Assembly (NCBI GenBank): GCA_036186865.1
Contig: AP025065.1
Coordinates: forward strand, 8,898,259-8,962,258
Direction: 5' to 3'
Source of the DNA: Eustoma russellianum
Lineage: Eukaryota; Streptophyta; Magnoliopsida; Gentianales; Gentianaceae
Length of the DNA stretch: 64,000 nucleotides
Below are positions 32,545 through 44,764 of the stretch, one piece after another (the first letter of the stretch is position 1; each line of letters begins with the position of its first letter). Position numbers and translations under genes: made by a program. The notes under the pieces are model-generated. The model saw nothing but the letters and a program-made list of their open reading frames with translations, did no database searches and was not told where the DNA came from.

Positions 32545-33855
32545 ATGACAAGATCCAAGAACACTTCGAAGAAAGCTAAAATCTCTCAAAGTGAAGGAGG
32601 AGGGTCAAGCAACCATCAATAAGGACAAACTTCAAGGCCTCAAGTGCCAACCCAATCTAGAACTGAGGAACCAAGGCATAGACAAGCGGGTTTTGGTTAA
32701 GCTGAAGAATTGGCAAATATTTGAAGCGGTCTCACCTTCAAGAACTTCCCTTGGATCAAGAGAAACATTCAAGGTGTATCGAACGAGCCAATTGGCACAA
32801 GTAAATTCAGTTACATTTCTCTTCAAGCTCAATAATTGTTTATGGAATGGGAAAGAAGTGAGAGAATAACTGTTCCTTTGAAATTGTTAAAAATATATGA
32901 TATTGCATCGGATAATGAATTGCGTCGCATAATTTAATGGCTATACATACAAAATTAGAGGCCGATTTGAAATACTTCAGCTCGATACCGTCAGGAAGTG
33001 TCATTCCAATGTCATTCATCCGACGCTGTAGTAGATGTCCAAGAAGTACACTAGACTATTTCATGCTACCTTGTGGGTGGAATACTTGAATGGTTATCCC
33101 TACTCCCTAAATGCCATAATCAATTGAAAACATATTGAATGGTCAGTGAAAAACATTTGTGAGTGTGTTGGAGTTCTGGATGAGGCTTTGGATTCATTTG
33201 AGGTATGGAAGTGGGATGAGTACAAATGTCAAGTGAGTGAAGAGCATGTCAAGTGCTTCTTTGGCTTCTAACCCACTAAGAATATTAGTGGCATGCCATT
33301 AGTACATAGGGTGTTGACTATAATAGTTACTTTTTGCATAAATTAAAAAATCAGCCAAGCTTCCAACTAACCATGACTTTTTACATTGCTTACCGCATTG
33401 CGAATATGGAGCCATTGAATTTTGGAGAGATTTTCATGGAAAACGTAATAGAGACAGAAACCAAGAAATCCAAATCCCTTCCATACGCCAACCTCATCTA
33501 TTATATGCTCACAAAGTCGGATGTTGAGCTTGATGGATCGGATGTTGAGAACATCTCACCTAAGGATTATTACAACAAGATCAACATCCAACAAATTCAC
33601 AAGTCAAGAAAGGAAGCCCGCAAAGGAACATGACAAGAGATGGAAGGAGATGAAGAGGAGGATGTGGCTCTGATACCCACGGCCGAAGAAGAAAAAAGAA
33701 GTGGACCTAGTGCAAGTGTCTCAGAGCTACAACAACGAGTTGTATGGCTCTAACATGAGGTGCGCAAATTGAAGAACAATCTTGCGAAATTTAAGACCAA
33801 AATGAAGGCGTGCATTCCTGGTTTGTCTTTCTCGTCCGACGAGGATTACGACTAG
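32545..33855 (+). pseudogene. Copia A third ORF after pol (env-position ORF, plant-transposon-protein-like), broken
   Basis: The ATG at 32545 gives MTRSKNTSKKAKISQSEGGG and then breaks. Recognisable later pieces are DEALDSFEVWKWDEYKCQV (about 33180) and FQLTMTFYIAYRIANMEPLN, IFMENVIETETKKSKSLPYA and LIYYMLTKSDVELDGSDVEN (33350-33600). An acidic end (EEDVALIPTAEE) and a coiled-coil remnant (about 33740-33820) follow. The KSLPYANLI-type string resembles the family called putative plant transposon protein, found in extra ORFs of plant LTR elements. It occupies the env position of Sirevirus-like copia elements. No membrane segment or signal peptide is seen, and its function is unknown. Confidence 0.55.
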
Positions 33856-34579
33856 TCTTTCCCTTCATCCCTATTTCCCCATTCTAAATATAGCACTAGT
33901 CTTTCCCTACATCCTTATTTCTATTGTTCATTTTGGTGATTACCAAAAAGGGGAGAATATGCACTTTGTATGTTTGTTTGGTGAAGATATGGTATGCTTG
34001 TTTGCCATGATGGGCATGTAAGCTTGGCATGCTTGCTTAATTGAATGATTGCCTTACTTGCTTGCTTGATTGTCTTACGGATATGAAGGCTTGATATGCT
34101 GACATATTTGCAGGTATAAGTGTTTTTTTATGTGAATTGGATATTCTTAATGTGCATGATATGCAAGGCTTGGTAGGCTTGATGTGGAAATAAAAATTTA
34201 GTATGCTTGGCATATATGTTGGATTCTTAGTGTTAATGTTGGAAGAATAATGTGTGTGTTGCACTTAATATTGATGCATGCCTGGGTTTAGAGGGAGTTT
34301 GAAGTATATGTCATGTCTATTGGTTTTAGGATGAGTATATATTGAGGGAAAGTTTTGGAGTCTTGAAACTAATCTAGAATATGTTTTTCATGTTCATATA
34401 TTAAGGGGGAGTTTTAAAAGTTTTGAAGTAATCTTTAGCATGTTTCATGCATTGAGGGGGAGCTTAAATGCATTGACTAAGGAGAGAGACAAAATTTCCA
34501 TGTTTTGAAATATTTAGCTAGTTTAAATATAGTTTTTCAAACAAAAATATCTTTTAAAAGCCTGGGTTTTGACATCGTC
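33856..34579. other. Copia A 3' non-coding region with repeated purine-rich tracts
   Basis: Several polypurine strings (AAAAAGGGGAGAATATGCAC at 33945, GAGGGAAAG, AAGGGGGAG, GAGGGGGAG) and loosely repeated TTGGCATGCTTG/TGCTTGATTG words. No gene is seen. Multiple polypurine tracts before the LTR are seen in Sirevirus-like elements. Confidence 0.5.
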
Positions 34580-34593
34580 AAAAAGGAGGAGAT

Positions 34594-36084
34594 TGTTGGA
34601 ATATGAATTGTTTTGACCAAGCTAAAAGATGCTTTAAAAGAGATAAAAGGTATTTCACACTTTGGAATTAAACCAAAATCACTGTGAGACATAGGTCTCT
34701 CACATGGATCGAATGATGTGGTAGAGCAGTCCCTCAGGAAGAGACATCAATTGATCTATGTTGGGATTGTCACAGGGTGGAACCTTACCGTGAGACATCG
34801 ATTTCTAAGTTTGGGACACATCGATCGATCGATGTGACATCAGTCTGTAAGGCTAGAGACAACGATCGATCGATGTAATGAATGTTCAAAGTTGAAACCT
34901 TACTGTGAGACATCAATCTCTCAATAATGAGACATCGATCGATCGATGTATACATCAGTCTCTTGGAGAAGAGACATTGATCGATCGATGTATGTAAAGT
35001 CTATAATTGAAACCTTACTGTGAGATGTCGATCTCTAAATAGTTAGACATCAAGTGATCGATGTGACATCAGTCTCTCAAAGAAGAGACATCGATAGATA
35101 AATGTATGAAAGGTTCAAAACTGGAACTTTACTCGAAGACATCAATCTCTCAACATAGAGGCATCGATCGATCGATGTCATCCAGGATTCAAATTTTTAT
35201 GACCGTTGGAACAAAATCCAAGGGAGATCTAAAGTGTTTTCTCTCTCTAGTGTTGCTCAAATTTCTTGTAGACTTCCCCTGACATGAATCATGCTTCCTT
35301 GACTATTGTATCCATGTCTAAGATTTTCTAGGGTGGCTTTGGAGGATCAAATCAATATATAGGGTGGCTAAAGGCTATTTGTAATTGTCAAGACTAATGA
35401 TTGAGTTGAAGACTTGATGGAGGATGCAAAAGCGTGGCTCACACTCTCTATAAATTGAAGAAGCTCAGATGATGGCAGTATACACTTTTATCCTCTTCAA
35501 GCTTTATTTTTCATTGTTGTAAAAAGCTCTCATTTATGCAAAAGTGCTTAAATCTTGTTAAGCGCTTATTGCTTGTTCTTCATTGTTGTAAATTGTGAGA
35601 TTGTAAGTCCAACATAAGAGGAACCATACTTATTTTATCTCTTGCTTGTGTTTAGACTACCTAGAATGTGTAAACCCAACTACATCCCAAAACTCACTGT
35701 GTGAAAGTTCTTTGAGAGGACTTTGTTGAAGTTGTGAGGAAGCAAGAACAAGTTGTTGTTGTTGCTGTTGCACAAAGTTGTTTTGACCAAGAATTCATTG
35801 TTGTTGTTGCTTACACTAAGTTGTTAGTATAAGTATTGCTGCTGTTGTTCTTATTAAGAGTAATAAGAAGAGTAGCTGTTGAAAATTCAATTTGAAAATA
35901 AAGTGGTAGTGGATAGAATCATTTCAGATTCGAACCACTCTATGTCGTGTGTATTCATTCATTATCTCTCATCTGCTTTCTTTATTTTGATTTAGAGTTC
36001 ATCTGAGTTGGAGTAAGCCAAAAATGAAAAACAATCCCGCAAAATCGCTCAACACTCTATTCACCCCCTCTAGAGTGATTATCA
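34594..36084 (+). repeat. Copia A 3' LTR
   Basis: It pairs with the 5' LTR, including the 115-bp array (34783-35220) and the TATA-like CTATAAATTG (35448-35457). It is directly preceded by the tract AAAAAGGAGGAGA (34580-34592). Many substitutions against the 5' LTR, mostly transitions, indicate an old insertion. Confidence 0.82.
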
Positions 36085-36719
36085 CGAAGCTTACAGTACT
36101 TCTTTATCATCCATAATTCATGAGCAAATTCTAAAACATGCAAAAGTATACGAAAGTACCTAAATAGCTACAAATTACAAAAAAAGACTAAAAAGGGAAA
36201 AATATTTAATATAAACGAATAAAGGATAACATAACTACAAAATTATTCTAAAACGGCACTGAATAATACCTAAAAATGCGCCTAGAAATGGACTTACCAT
36301 ACTTCCCACGTCCACATGTAAAGAAATATGAGAGTCAAAAGGAAAAGGAAGACAAACGACATAGATGACTCGAGATAGCAATAAAAAGACTCTGAAGTTT
36401 TATTGCTCAATAGTATCTAGAGAATACTAAAAAAAAACTTACAGTCATTTGTCGCACGTAAATAGATAGACAACAGCATATACGTACATATACACGAATA
36501 GTATAGAGACTAAGCTAAAGCAAGTATACTAGGACAAAAGAAACTAATCGAGGGTAAAGAGAGTAATAGCACGTCCCTTACTCAATTATATCATCTTAAT
36601 GAACTAATGAATAATGTGTGTACATTTTCGCGTTCATCGTACATAATTAAATAGTATTATGCATACTTTACCCAGCTATACTTGTAGTTTGTAGGCTTTT
36701 TTATACTATTGAAAACGTC
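36085..36719. other. AT-rich spacer, no gene
   Basis: Unique-looking AT-rich DNA between copia A and the satellite array. No reading frame, RNA gene or recognisable repeat is seen. Confidence 0.4.
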
Positions 36720-38303
36720 ATTCCGAGCCCTCCAAAACCGCAATATTCTATCCTAGTCGAACGAGGATATCCGGATCAGGGTCACCAGCCGCTGTGGATT
36801 CAAAACATCATAACTTCCTCATCGCATGGAGTTTATGCACTTTTTATATACCATTGGAAACATCATTCCGAGCACCATGACGCTGCAATATCCTCTCCTG
36901 GTCGATCCAGGACGTCCGGATCAGAGTCACTGGCCATGGCAACATCTAAACGCCATAACTTCGTCGTCGCTTTAAGTTCATTCCGATCCCTACGATGTTG
37001 CAATAGACTATCGTGGCCGAACCGGCACGTCAGGATCAGGGTCACAGGCCGTAACAGATTTGAAACGCCATAACTTTGCCTTTCGTTTTGAGTTTTTAGG
37101 CTTATTATATATATTTAGAACCGTCTTTCCGAGCCCTACGATGCTGTAATATTCTCTTCTGGTCGAGGCGGGACATCTGGATTAGGGTCACCGGCCACGA
37201 TGGCTTCGAAACGCCATAACTTTGTCGTCGCTTGAAGTTTCTGGACTTATTATATGCCATTGAAAACGTTATTCTGAGCACTATGACGCCGTAATATTCT
37301 CTCCTGGTCGAGCCGGGACATGCGGATCAGAGTCACTGGCAGCGATGGCTTCGAAACACTATAACTTTGTCGTCCCTTAGAGTTTCTATGTTTGTTATAT
37401 ACCGTTGAAGCCATCTTTTCGAGCACTATGACGCTGTAATAAACTCTTGTGGTCGAGCCGGAACATCCAGATTAAGGTCACCTGCCATGACAGCTTCGAA
37501 ACCACATAACGCCTTTCATTTGGAATTTATGGGCTTATTATATGACATTGGAACAGTCTTTCTAAGCACTACAATGCCGCAATAGACTCTCGTGGTCGAC
37601 CCAGGATGTCCATATCAGGGTCACTGGCTGGGCGGCTTCAAGCCATAAATTCTTCATCGCTTGAAGTTCTAGGCTTATTATATATCTTTGAAACCATCTT
37701 TTCGAGCACTATGACGCTGTACTAGGCTCTCATTGTCGAGCCAGGATGTCCGGATCAGGGTCACTGGCCGTGGCCGTTTCAAAACGCCATAACTTCTCCT
37801 TTTGCCGAGGATTTATTGGCTTAATATATACTGTTAGAACCGTCTTTTCGAGTCATACGATGCTGTGATATTCTCTCCTGGTTGAGCCACGACGTTTAGA
37901 TCAGGTTCACCTGTCACGGCGGCTTCGAAACGCGATAACTTTATCATCACTTGGAGTCTGGGTTTGTTACATACCATTGGACACGTCATTCAGATCCCTA
38001 TGATGTCGCAATATTCTCTCCAAGATGAGTCGGGTGTCCGGATCAGGGTCACTGGCCACGGCGGCTTTGAAGCACCATAACTTTGTTGTTGCTTGGAGTT
38101 TTCGTTCTTATTATATACCACTGTAACCATCTTTTCAATCACTACGACACCGCAATAGACTCTTGTGGTCGAGACGGCAAATCCAGATAAGGGTCACCGG
38201 CAGTGGCGGCTTCAAAATGCCATAACTCTGTCTTTTTCTTGGAGTTTTAGGCTTATTATATACCTTTGGAATCATCTTTTTGAGCAGGAATGTCCAGATC
38301 AGG
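36720..38303 (+). repeat. 146-bp satellite, forward block 1
   Basis: About 11 diverged monomers. Each has CGCCATAACTTCGTC, TTATTATATACCGTTGGAA, GAGCCCTACGATG, CAATATTCTCTCCTGGTCGA and GGATCAGGGTCACNGGCC-like boxes in that order. The CCATAACT anchors fall at roughly 140-148 bp spacing. The block is cut at GATCAGG by copia B and resumes at 49795 (GTCACC...). No gene. Confidence 0.85.
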
Positions 38304-41300
38304 TGTAGGATGTGCAAGGCAACACTAGAAGGGGGGGGGGGGGGTTGAATAGGTGGTGCAGAAATTGTGGTTTTTAAAATTTGTTTAAACCTAAATAACT
38401 CAACTTCTGAAATCAGATTCTGTTTTTAGGACCAGTTTTAAAACGTTTTTAAAACCAGGTTATAGGTCTCCAAAAATTCTGAAATTTTGAGAGAACTTAG
38501 CCTCAGATGTTATGAGGGTCCCCTAAAAATTTCAAATTAAAATTCAACCTTTAACCCCTTCAAAAACCGTTGGTGATCAGATTGCGTGAATCTGCCAGAA
38601 ACGGTAGACGGTTTTGAAAAATTTATTCCTATTTATGTGTAAGTCCAAATGCTCTGAAAATTTAACCACTAACTCCTTATATACTATATTTAAGTGGGTT
38701 GAAACAGTTTTGCAAAATTCTTTTGGGAAGTAAGTCAATTACAATCAAAGTCTCAACCTTTGCAAGTCTAAAAATCAGACTGCGCTAGTCTCAGAACTTT
38801 TGATGTTGGATCGACTTATACTTATCCAAAAGGGTTGAAACTTATGCCAAATTAACCCTAGAACGTGTGGCTATATTTCTGGAAAGTTTTGTTATTTTTG
38901 AAAGTCGTTTACTATTTTTACGAACACCAACAAAAAGAGTAAACTGTGCAGTAACAGAAAGTAAATGCTGAAAGTAAATGACACCAAGAATTTTATACTG
39001 GTTCGGTTATAAACAACCTACTCCAGTCTTCAAGGAACACCTTCCTTGGTTCACACTAATCACACACACGCAATATACCTTACCACAGGGTTGATAGAGT
39101 TACACACTAACTCCAACCCTTTACAAACCTTGTACGATGAATACAATTCGCACGAACACCACCACCTCGCAAGAATGAAGATTGATCACACCTTGAACAA
39201 TCTTTTACAAAGATATGGAATATGTGGTGGTCTATAACAGGCCTATTAAAGATTAAAAGTATGAATACAATAGGCTTTCAAGAAGAAAGAAAGAAAGAGA
39301 ATGTAGAAGAGGAAGAGCTAGGCGTTTGATCACTTTTATTTTGCAATGCTTGTGCTTGTCTTGTTTTTGCTCAACTTCTTTCCTTTTAAGCTTGTGTAGC
39401 CGTCCACTATGATACCTTCCCCCTCTTGAAAATTATCTTCTAAGTCCTTGGGAGAATGTAAGACATCATTGTGACATGGTCTTGCTTACTTGGCATCTTC
39501 TCATTGGATGATCATTTAAGCTTTGCTCACTTGGCACTTCATGATAGGTTGGATGTTGTCATCATTGATGACTTGGAAAAATCTGAATATATCACTCAAG
39601 ACATGTGCCAATATCAATCATAAAATAATTCCATAATACACAAGATTGTCACATAAATGTTGCAAGACAAAATTTCTCCCACACTAGGTATGAAAATCGG
39701 CCATAATGAGAATTTGCCATGCTGAATTTTCAGCATGTGTTACATGGTTGTACAATTCAAAATAATTCCATTTTTCTTTGATTTTTCTGATTAAAATGAA
39801 TCACCAATTGATGGCAAATATCCTTATCACATTAGAAATAAATTTGGACAACTTTATGCCCATGAATTCGGCCATGACACCTTTCACACATGCTGAAAAA
39901 TTTTCAGCATGTGTGATATATAAAATATCACAATTTATGAATTTACAAAATATTCAAATTACTTCCATTTCTTCTCCCAATCAATCACATAATTCAAGAT
40001 GATAAAATATAGCCTTTTAATGTGAAAATTTCGGCCACCATACTTACACCTGCTGAAATTTTCAGCATGTGTTATAAGTGAGAGAAAGTTTGAAATCTTA
40101 CCATTTGTAGCTTCTCTCTTTAATTCACCAACATTGCATGGTTGATTCTTGACCAATCAATATGTCAACAAGGCTCCAAATAAGCTCCATCTCAGCTGTG
40201 ATATGCGTGTATAGTGTATACACATGTGCTGAAAATTATTTTTGCTAACTTTGTAAAATAGTGCACATTTAATAATACACACATGTTATATTCCAATCAG
40301 CCCTTAATTTAATTTTCTAGAACACTTTAAGATGTATAACATATGTAAAAAGTGTCTAGATACGTGTCATATGATGTACCAAAAACGTTCCATGTGTTGT
40401 GTGCGTAGAAAACCGAATTTTCGATATTTATCGATTACCCGATTTTTCTCTAATTAAATTCCAACTTTTGCACATATTATATATATTATGTTACACATAA
40501 TATATATATAATATATACTTTAAATCTCAGCACTTGTCTGGTCTAAAGTGGCGCCATTAACATGTGTCAAAATTAAAATTGGAATCTTCACATTTTGGCC
40601 TTAAATGTGGGGTGATTTGTGTGTGCCAACATGGATGGTATTTTTGGATGAAAACATTGCCATATGCACGAAATTTATGATGATTTTTGAGGTGTAGGGG
40701 CTGGCCATCTATTTATGGCAAGTACGTGACACGTTGGCGAAGTTTCGGTATTCGCCCGATACGACAATTTTCGGTTTAGAACCTTTTGACGTGTCGTATT
40801 TAATTTGTCATCACCATGTCTTATATCATATGATATAAGACCTGAATATACTCATAAATATGAGTTAAGTATATTGGTGTGACGTTAACGTACGTACGTA
40901 GAATATATAACGTGTCAGTAGTACGTTGGAATACATGTGTATGTGCCTTTTTAAAAAAATCTGGAAATATATGTATATATATGTGTGTATGCCGTGTATA
41001 TATTAATGAGGGGAGGAGGAGAAGACTTTCCTTCCTTAGCCTTGTTGCCTTTGTGCCTTTTCCAAATGTGGCTTCCTTTAATGAACTACTTAGTTTTATT
41101 TACTAAGTACTTCACTTAATGAACTAGTTTAGTTTATTAATGGTGGCACCTGAAAATAGTATAAACACAACAAATGTTTTCCATATGATGTAAGCTTTAA
41201 CGCTTCATGGCTTGTTAGTACGGCAACATTATATACAAGCTAAATAAGGCAAGTAGTAAGCAACGTATCATGCATACATGTATATATCATGCACGTTTTT

Positions 41301-41360
41301 GTGTATGTCATGCATTTAAATCACATATTTTGAAATCACTCAAACCCCCTTTTCTCTACA
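38304..41360 (-). repeat. Copia B 3' LTR (3057 bp)
   Basis: It starts with a 14-G run (38331-38344), where the other LTR has GGGGAGGG. It contains ATTTTCAGCATGTG/CATGCTGAAAAT inverted motifs several times (for example 39723-39742, 39890-39915, 40052-40073). There are no coding frames of note, so 3 kb is non-coding regulatory and structural LTR sequence. Confidence 0.9.
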
Positions 41361-41607
41361 ATCTTCCCCTTTTGATGATTTTCAAAATAACTTATGCACA
41401 TGGTTTAAATACTATCGCTCCCCCTTCAAACATGCATAAATTTGAAATTTGAATTTCAAATTTCAAATCCGGCTCCCTCAAGATTTGTGCAATCAGTATC
41501 AATAAGTGTCTCTCTCCCCCTTAAATCATGCTTTCTCTCCCCCTTTATTTTGGAAAGTAAATCAAAAGATTCCTGTAAATAAGGAAAGAAAATCAAATCA
41601 CGTCAAA
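41361..41607. other. Copia B 3' non-coding region and polypurine tract
   Basis: Between the pol stop and the 3' LTR, on the minus strand, are several purine-rich strings (AAAGGGGGAGAGAAAGC, AAGGGGGAG), ending in the tract against the LTR. No gene. Confidence 0.6.
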
Positions 41608-44600
41608 TCAAATCATATCAACTGGAATCATGCCTAACTTAGAACGAAAAGATTTATACGTGGCTTGATTTAAGGCTTTTGTAAGGATGTCAGCTACTTG
41701 TGCTTCTGTGCGTATGTGATTTATAACGATATCACCATTGTTTACGTGATCACGAAGAAAGTGATAGCGTACTTGTATATGCTTAGCCTTAGAGTGTAAC
41801 ACGGGGTTCTTAGACAAATTAATGGCACTCATACTATCACAATATATAGGAATTCTATTCACGGTAATTCCAAAGTCTGAAAGTTGTTGTTTTATCCACA
41901 ACAACTGTGTGCAACAAAGGCTAAGTGCCATGTACTCAGCCTCAGTAGTGGACAAAGCAACGCTTGTTTGCTTTTTGGAAAACCATGAAATAAGTGAGTT
42001 TCCTATAAATTGGCAAGTTCCACTCGTGCTCTTTCTATCTATTTTGCAGCCACCATAATCTGCATCAGTATAAGAATGTATGTCAAATGTGGAATCCTTA
42101 TCGTACCAAATTCCTAAGGTGGGCGTGTGCTTAGTATAACGAAATATTCTTTTTACTGCATTATAGTGAGACACCTTAGGTTGACTCTGAAATCGTGCAC
42201 ACATGCATACACTGAACATGATATCAGGCCTACTAGCAGTTAAATATAACAAAGAACCTATCATATATCGATATAAGCCATTATCAACGTCTTTACCATG
42301 TTCATCTTTGTCTAATTTAGTAGTGACGCTCATAGGGGTGGGGGATGGTTTCAAATTTTCAAAGTTAAACTTTTTAATCATGTCATTGACATATTTTGCT
42401 TGACTTATGTGAATGCCTTTATTCGTTTGCTTGATCTGCAAGCCAAGAAAATAGTTAAGTTCACCAACCATAGACATTTCAAATTCAGATTTCATGCAAT
42501 TTTCAAAATCTTCAACAAGTCTATGTGAGGTAGAACCGAAAATAATGTCATTAACGTAGATTTGGATAATAAGTAAATCCGATTTGTCTTGTTTCAAAAA
42601 TAGTGTACTATCTATAGTACCTTGTTTAAAATCATTTTCTAAAAGGAAAGTAGCAAAACGATCATACCATGCTCTCGGTTCTTGCTTTAGGCCGTATAGT
42701 GCCTTCTTTAGTTTGTACACGTGATCAGAATGTTTCAAATCTTCAAAACCGGGTGGTTGCTTCACGTATACTTCTTCTTGTATAAATCCGTTTAGGAATG
42801 CACTTTTTACGTCCATTTGATATAATTTAAAATCTTTCATGCAAGCAATAGCAAGTAATAGTCGTATACCTTCTAAATGTGCTACGGGTGCAAATGTTTC
42901 ATCGTAGTCAATTCCTTCTTCTTGATTATAGCCTTGTGCTACAAGTCTCGCTTTATTTCTAACGACCTTTCCTTCTTCATTCATTTTATTCCTAAACACC
43001 CACTTTGTGCCTATTATAGTCTTATCTTGTGGTCGTGGCACTAAATCCCATACATCGTTTCTAACAAATTGATTAAGTTCATCATGCATAGCATCAATCC
43101 AAGAAGAATCACTCAAAGCATCATGCACATTTTTGGGCTCAATTTCAGAAATCATAGCATGAACTCCATTTATTTCGTCCGAAGTAATTCTTCTACGTGG
43201 TCGCACACCGTGAGTGAGGTCGCCTATGATGAGATCATATGGGTGATCTCTATGCCATCTTGGTTGATTATTTTCTATGTTATCATGCATTTCTATGTGA
43301 TCATGTATTTCTAGTGTATCATTCATATCATGCATATCAAATGTACCATCATCTTCATTCAACACGGGTTTCAGTTCAAAGTCATCGTCATATTCTTTAT
43401 CTTTATCAATCTCACCAAATTCGTTGAATTTCACATGAATAGACTGTATGATTTGTCTAGTGAGAGGATCATAACATCTATATGCCTTTGAATTTATAGA
43501 ATATCCAACAAAAATGCACTCAATTGATTTGGATTCAAATTTGTCTAAATTATCTTTTGTATTTAGAACAAAACATTTGCATCCAAACACACAAAAATAG
43601 TCAATCTTAGGCATGCGATTATTCAAAATCTCATAAGGCGTCTTGTTAATTTTCTTTCTTATAGATAGGCGATTTACAATATAGCATGCACAATTTACGG
43701 CTTCCGTCCATAGAAATCTAGGCAATCTATTTTCGCATAACATAGTCCTAGCGATTTCCTGTAATGTACGATTCTTTCTTTCTACTACTCCATTTAATTG
43801 TGGAGTTCTAGGTGGCAAAAACTCATGCTTAATTCCCTTTTCTTCGCAAAATGAAATCATTTCTTTGTTTTTAAACTCACCGCCTCTATCGCTTTTTATC
43901 TTTTTCACATTACACCGTATTGATTTTCAAGTTGTTTGATTAATTTCGCAATCTCAATGGCCCTATCATCCTTATGTGCAAGAAATAAAGTCCAAGTGTA
44001 ACGAGAAAAACATCAACAATCACGCATGCATAGTGGCGCCCACCAAGGCTTGTAGTGCGACTAGGACCAAACAAATCAATATGTAATAGTTCTAAGACTC
44101 TAATCGTGCTTATTTCATTTTTAGGCTTAAGTGACTCACGTGTTTGTTTGCCTTTTATGCAAGATTCACACAACTGAAAGTTGTCTAAATCAAACTTAGG
44201 CAATCCTCGTACTAGGTTCTTTCGTTGAAGTTTTTCTAGTGTGGAGATACCAATGTGTCCTAAACGTCTACGCCATAAATTCACATTGGGTTCATTTGAC
44301 ATAAAGCACTTAACTTTAGCGTCTACCACATCATCCATAGAAAGTGTAAAAATATTACCTTCTCGTTTTCCTTTTAAAACGGTTTCTCCGTTTTTATTTA
44401 TTATATTGCAATAAGGGTGAGTAAAACACACATTAAAACCATTGTTAACAAATTGAGAAATGCTAAGAAGATTGTAGGATAAGTTGCTTACCAAAAAGAC
44501 GTTGGAGATTTGGAGAGTACTTGGATTTCCAATCGTACCTTTTCCGATGATCTTGCCTTTGTTGTTGTCTCCAAAGGTCACGGATCCGCCTTTTGTGACC

Positions 44601-44671
44601 TTCTTTAATTTGGTGAACAAGCTCGGGTCACCCGTCATGTGTCTCGAGCATCCACTGTCAAGGAAGTCCAC
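41608..44671 (-). pseudogene. Copia B pol: protease, integrase, RT, RNase H, nearly complete
   Basis: Protease DFLDSGCSRHMTGDPS (from 44671) is intact. The GAG-pre-integrase finger reads LWRRRLGHIG...CESCIKGKQ, with the first zinc-ligand His changed to Arg. The integrase core has LLHIDLFGPSRTTSL, KKIKSDRGGEF and PPRTPQLNGVVERKNRTLQE. RT has IIGTKWVFRNKMNEEGKVVR, LYQMDVKSAFLNGFIQEEVY and LKKALYGLKQEPRAWYDR. The catalytic box is IYVNDIIFG (42547-42558), an Asp-to-Asn change that should abolish polymerisation. RNase H has TDADYGGCKIDRKSTSG, STTEAEYMA and HIQVRYHFLRDHV. Frameshifts lie between 43908 and 43985 inside integrase. The 41608-43908 frame is open for 766 codons. Confidence 0.92.
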
Positions 44672-44764
44672 TTTATAGTTGTTTCTTTTGATGTGTGAGT
44701 TCCCTGCAATGTGTAAAAATGATTTAGGTACCTTTTTAACTTTGGGTCCTTTCGAGTTAGTTAA

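Larger units (their letters stand above)
25866..36084 (+). mobile_element. Ty1/copia LTR retrotransposon A (SIRE/Maximus-like, tentative), decayed
   Basis: Two LTRs of about 1.5 kb (25866-27366 and 34594-36084) start TGTTGAAATATGAATTG or TGTTGGAATATGAATTG and end at ...AGAGTGATTGTCA or AGTGATTATCA. A PBS for initiator-Met tRNA (TGGTATCAGAGC) is at 27380-27391, and the polypurine tract AAAAAGGAGGAGA lies just before the 3' LTR. The order gag, protease, integrase, RT, RNase H marks Ty1/copia. A further broken ORF follows pol. The flanks CGAAC (25860-25864) and CGAAG (36085-36089) may be a worn target duplication. Stops and frameshifts occur throughout. Confidence 0.88.
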
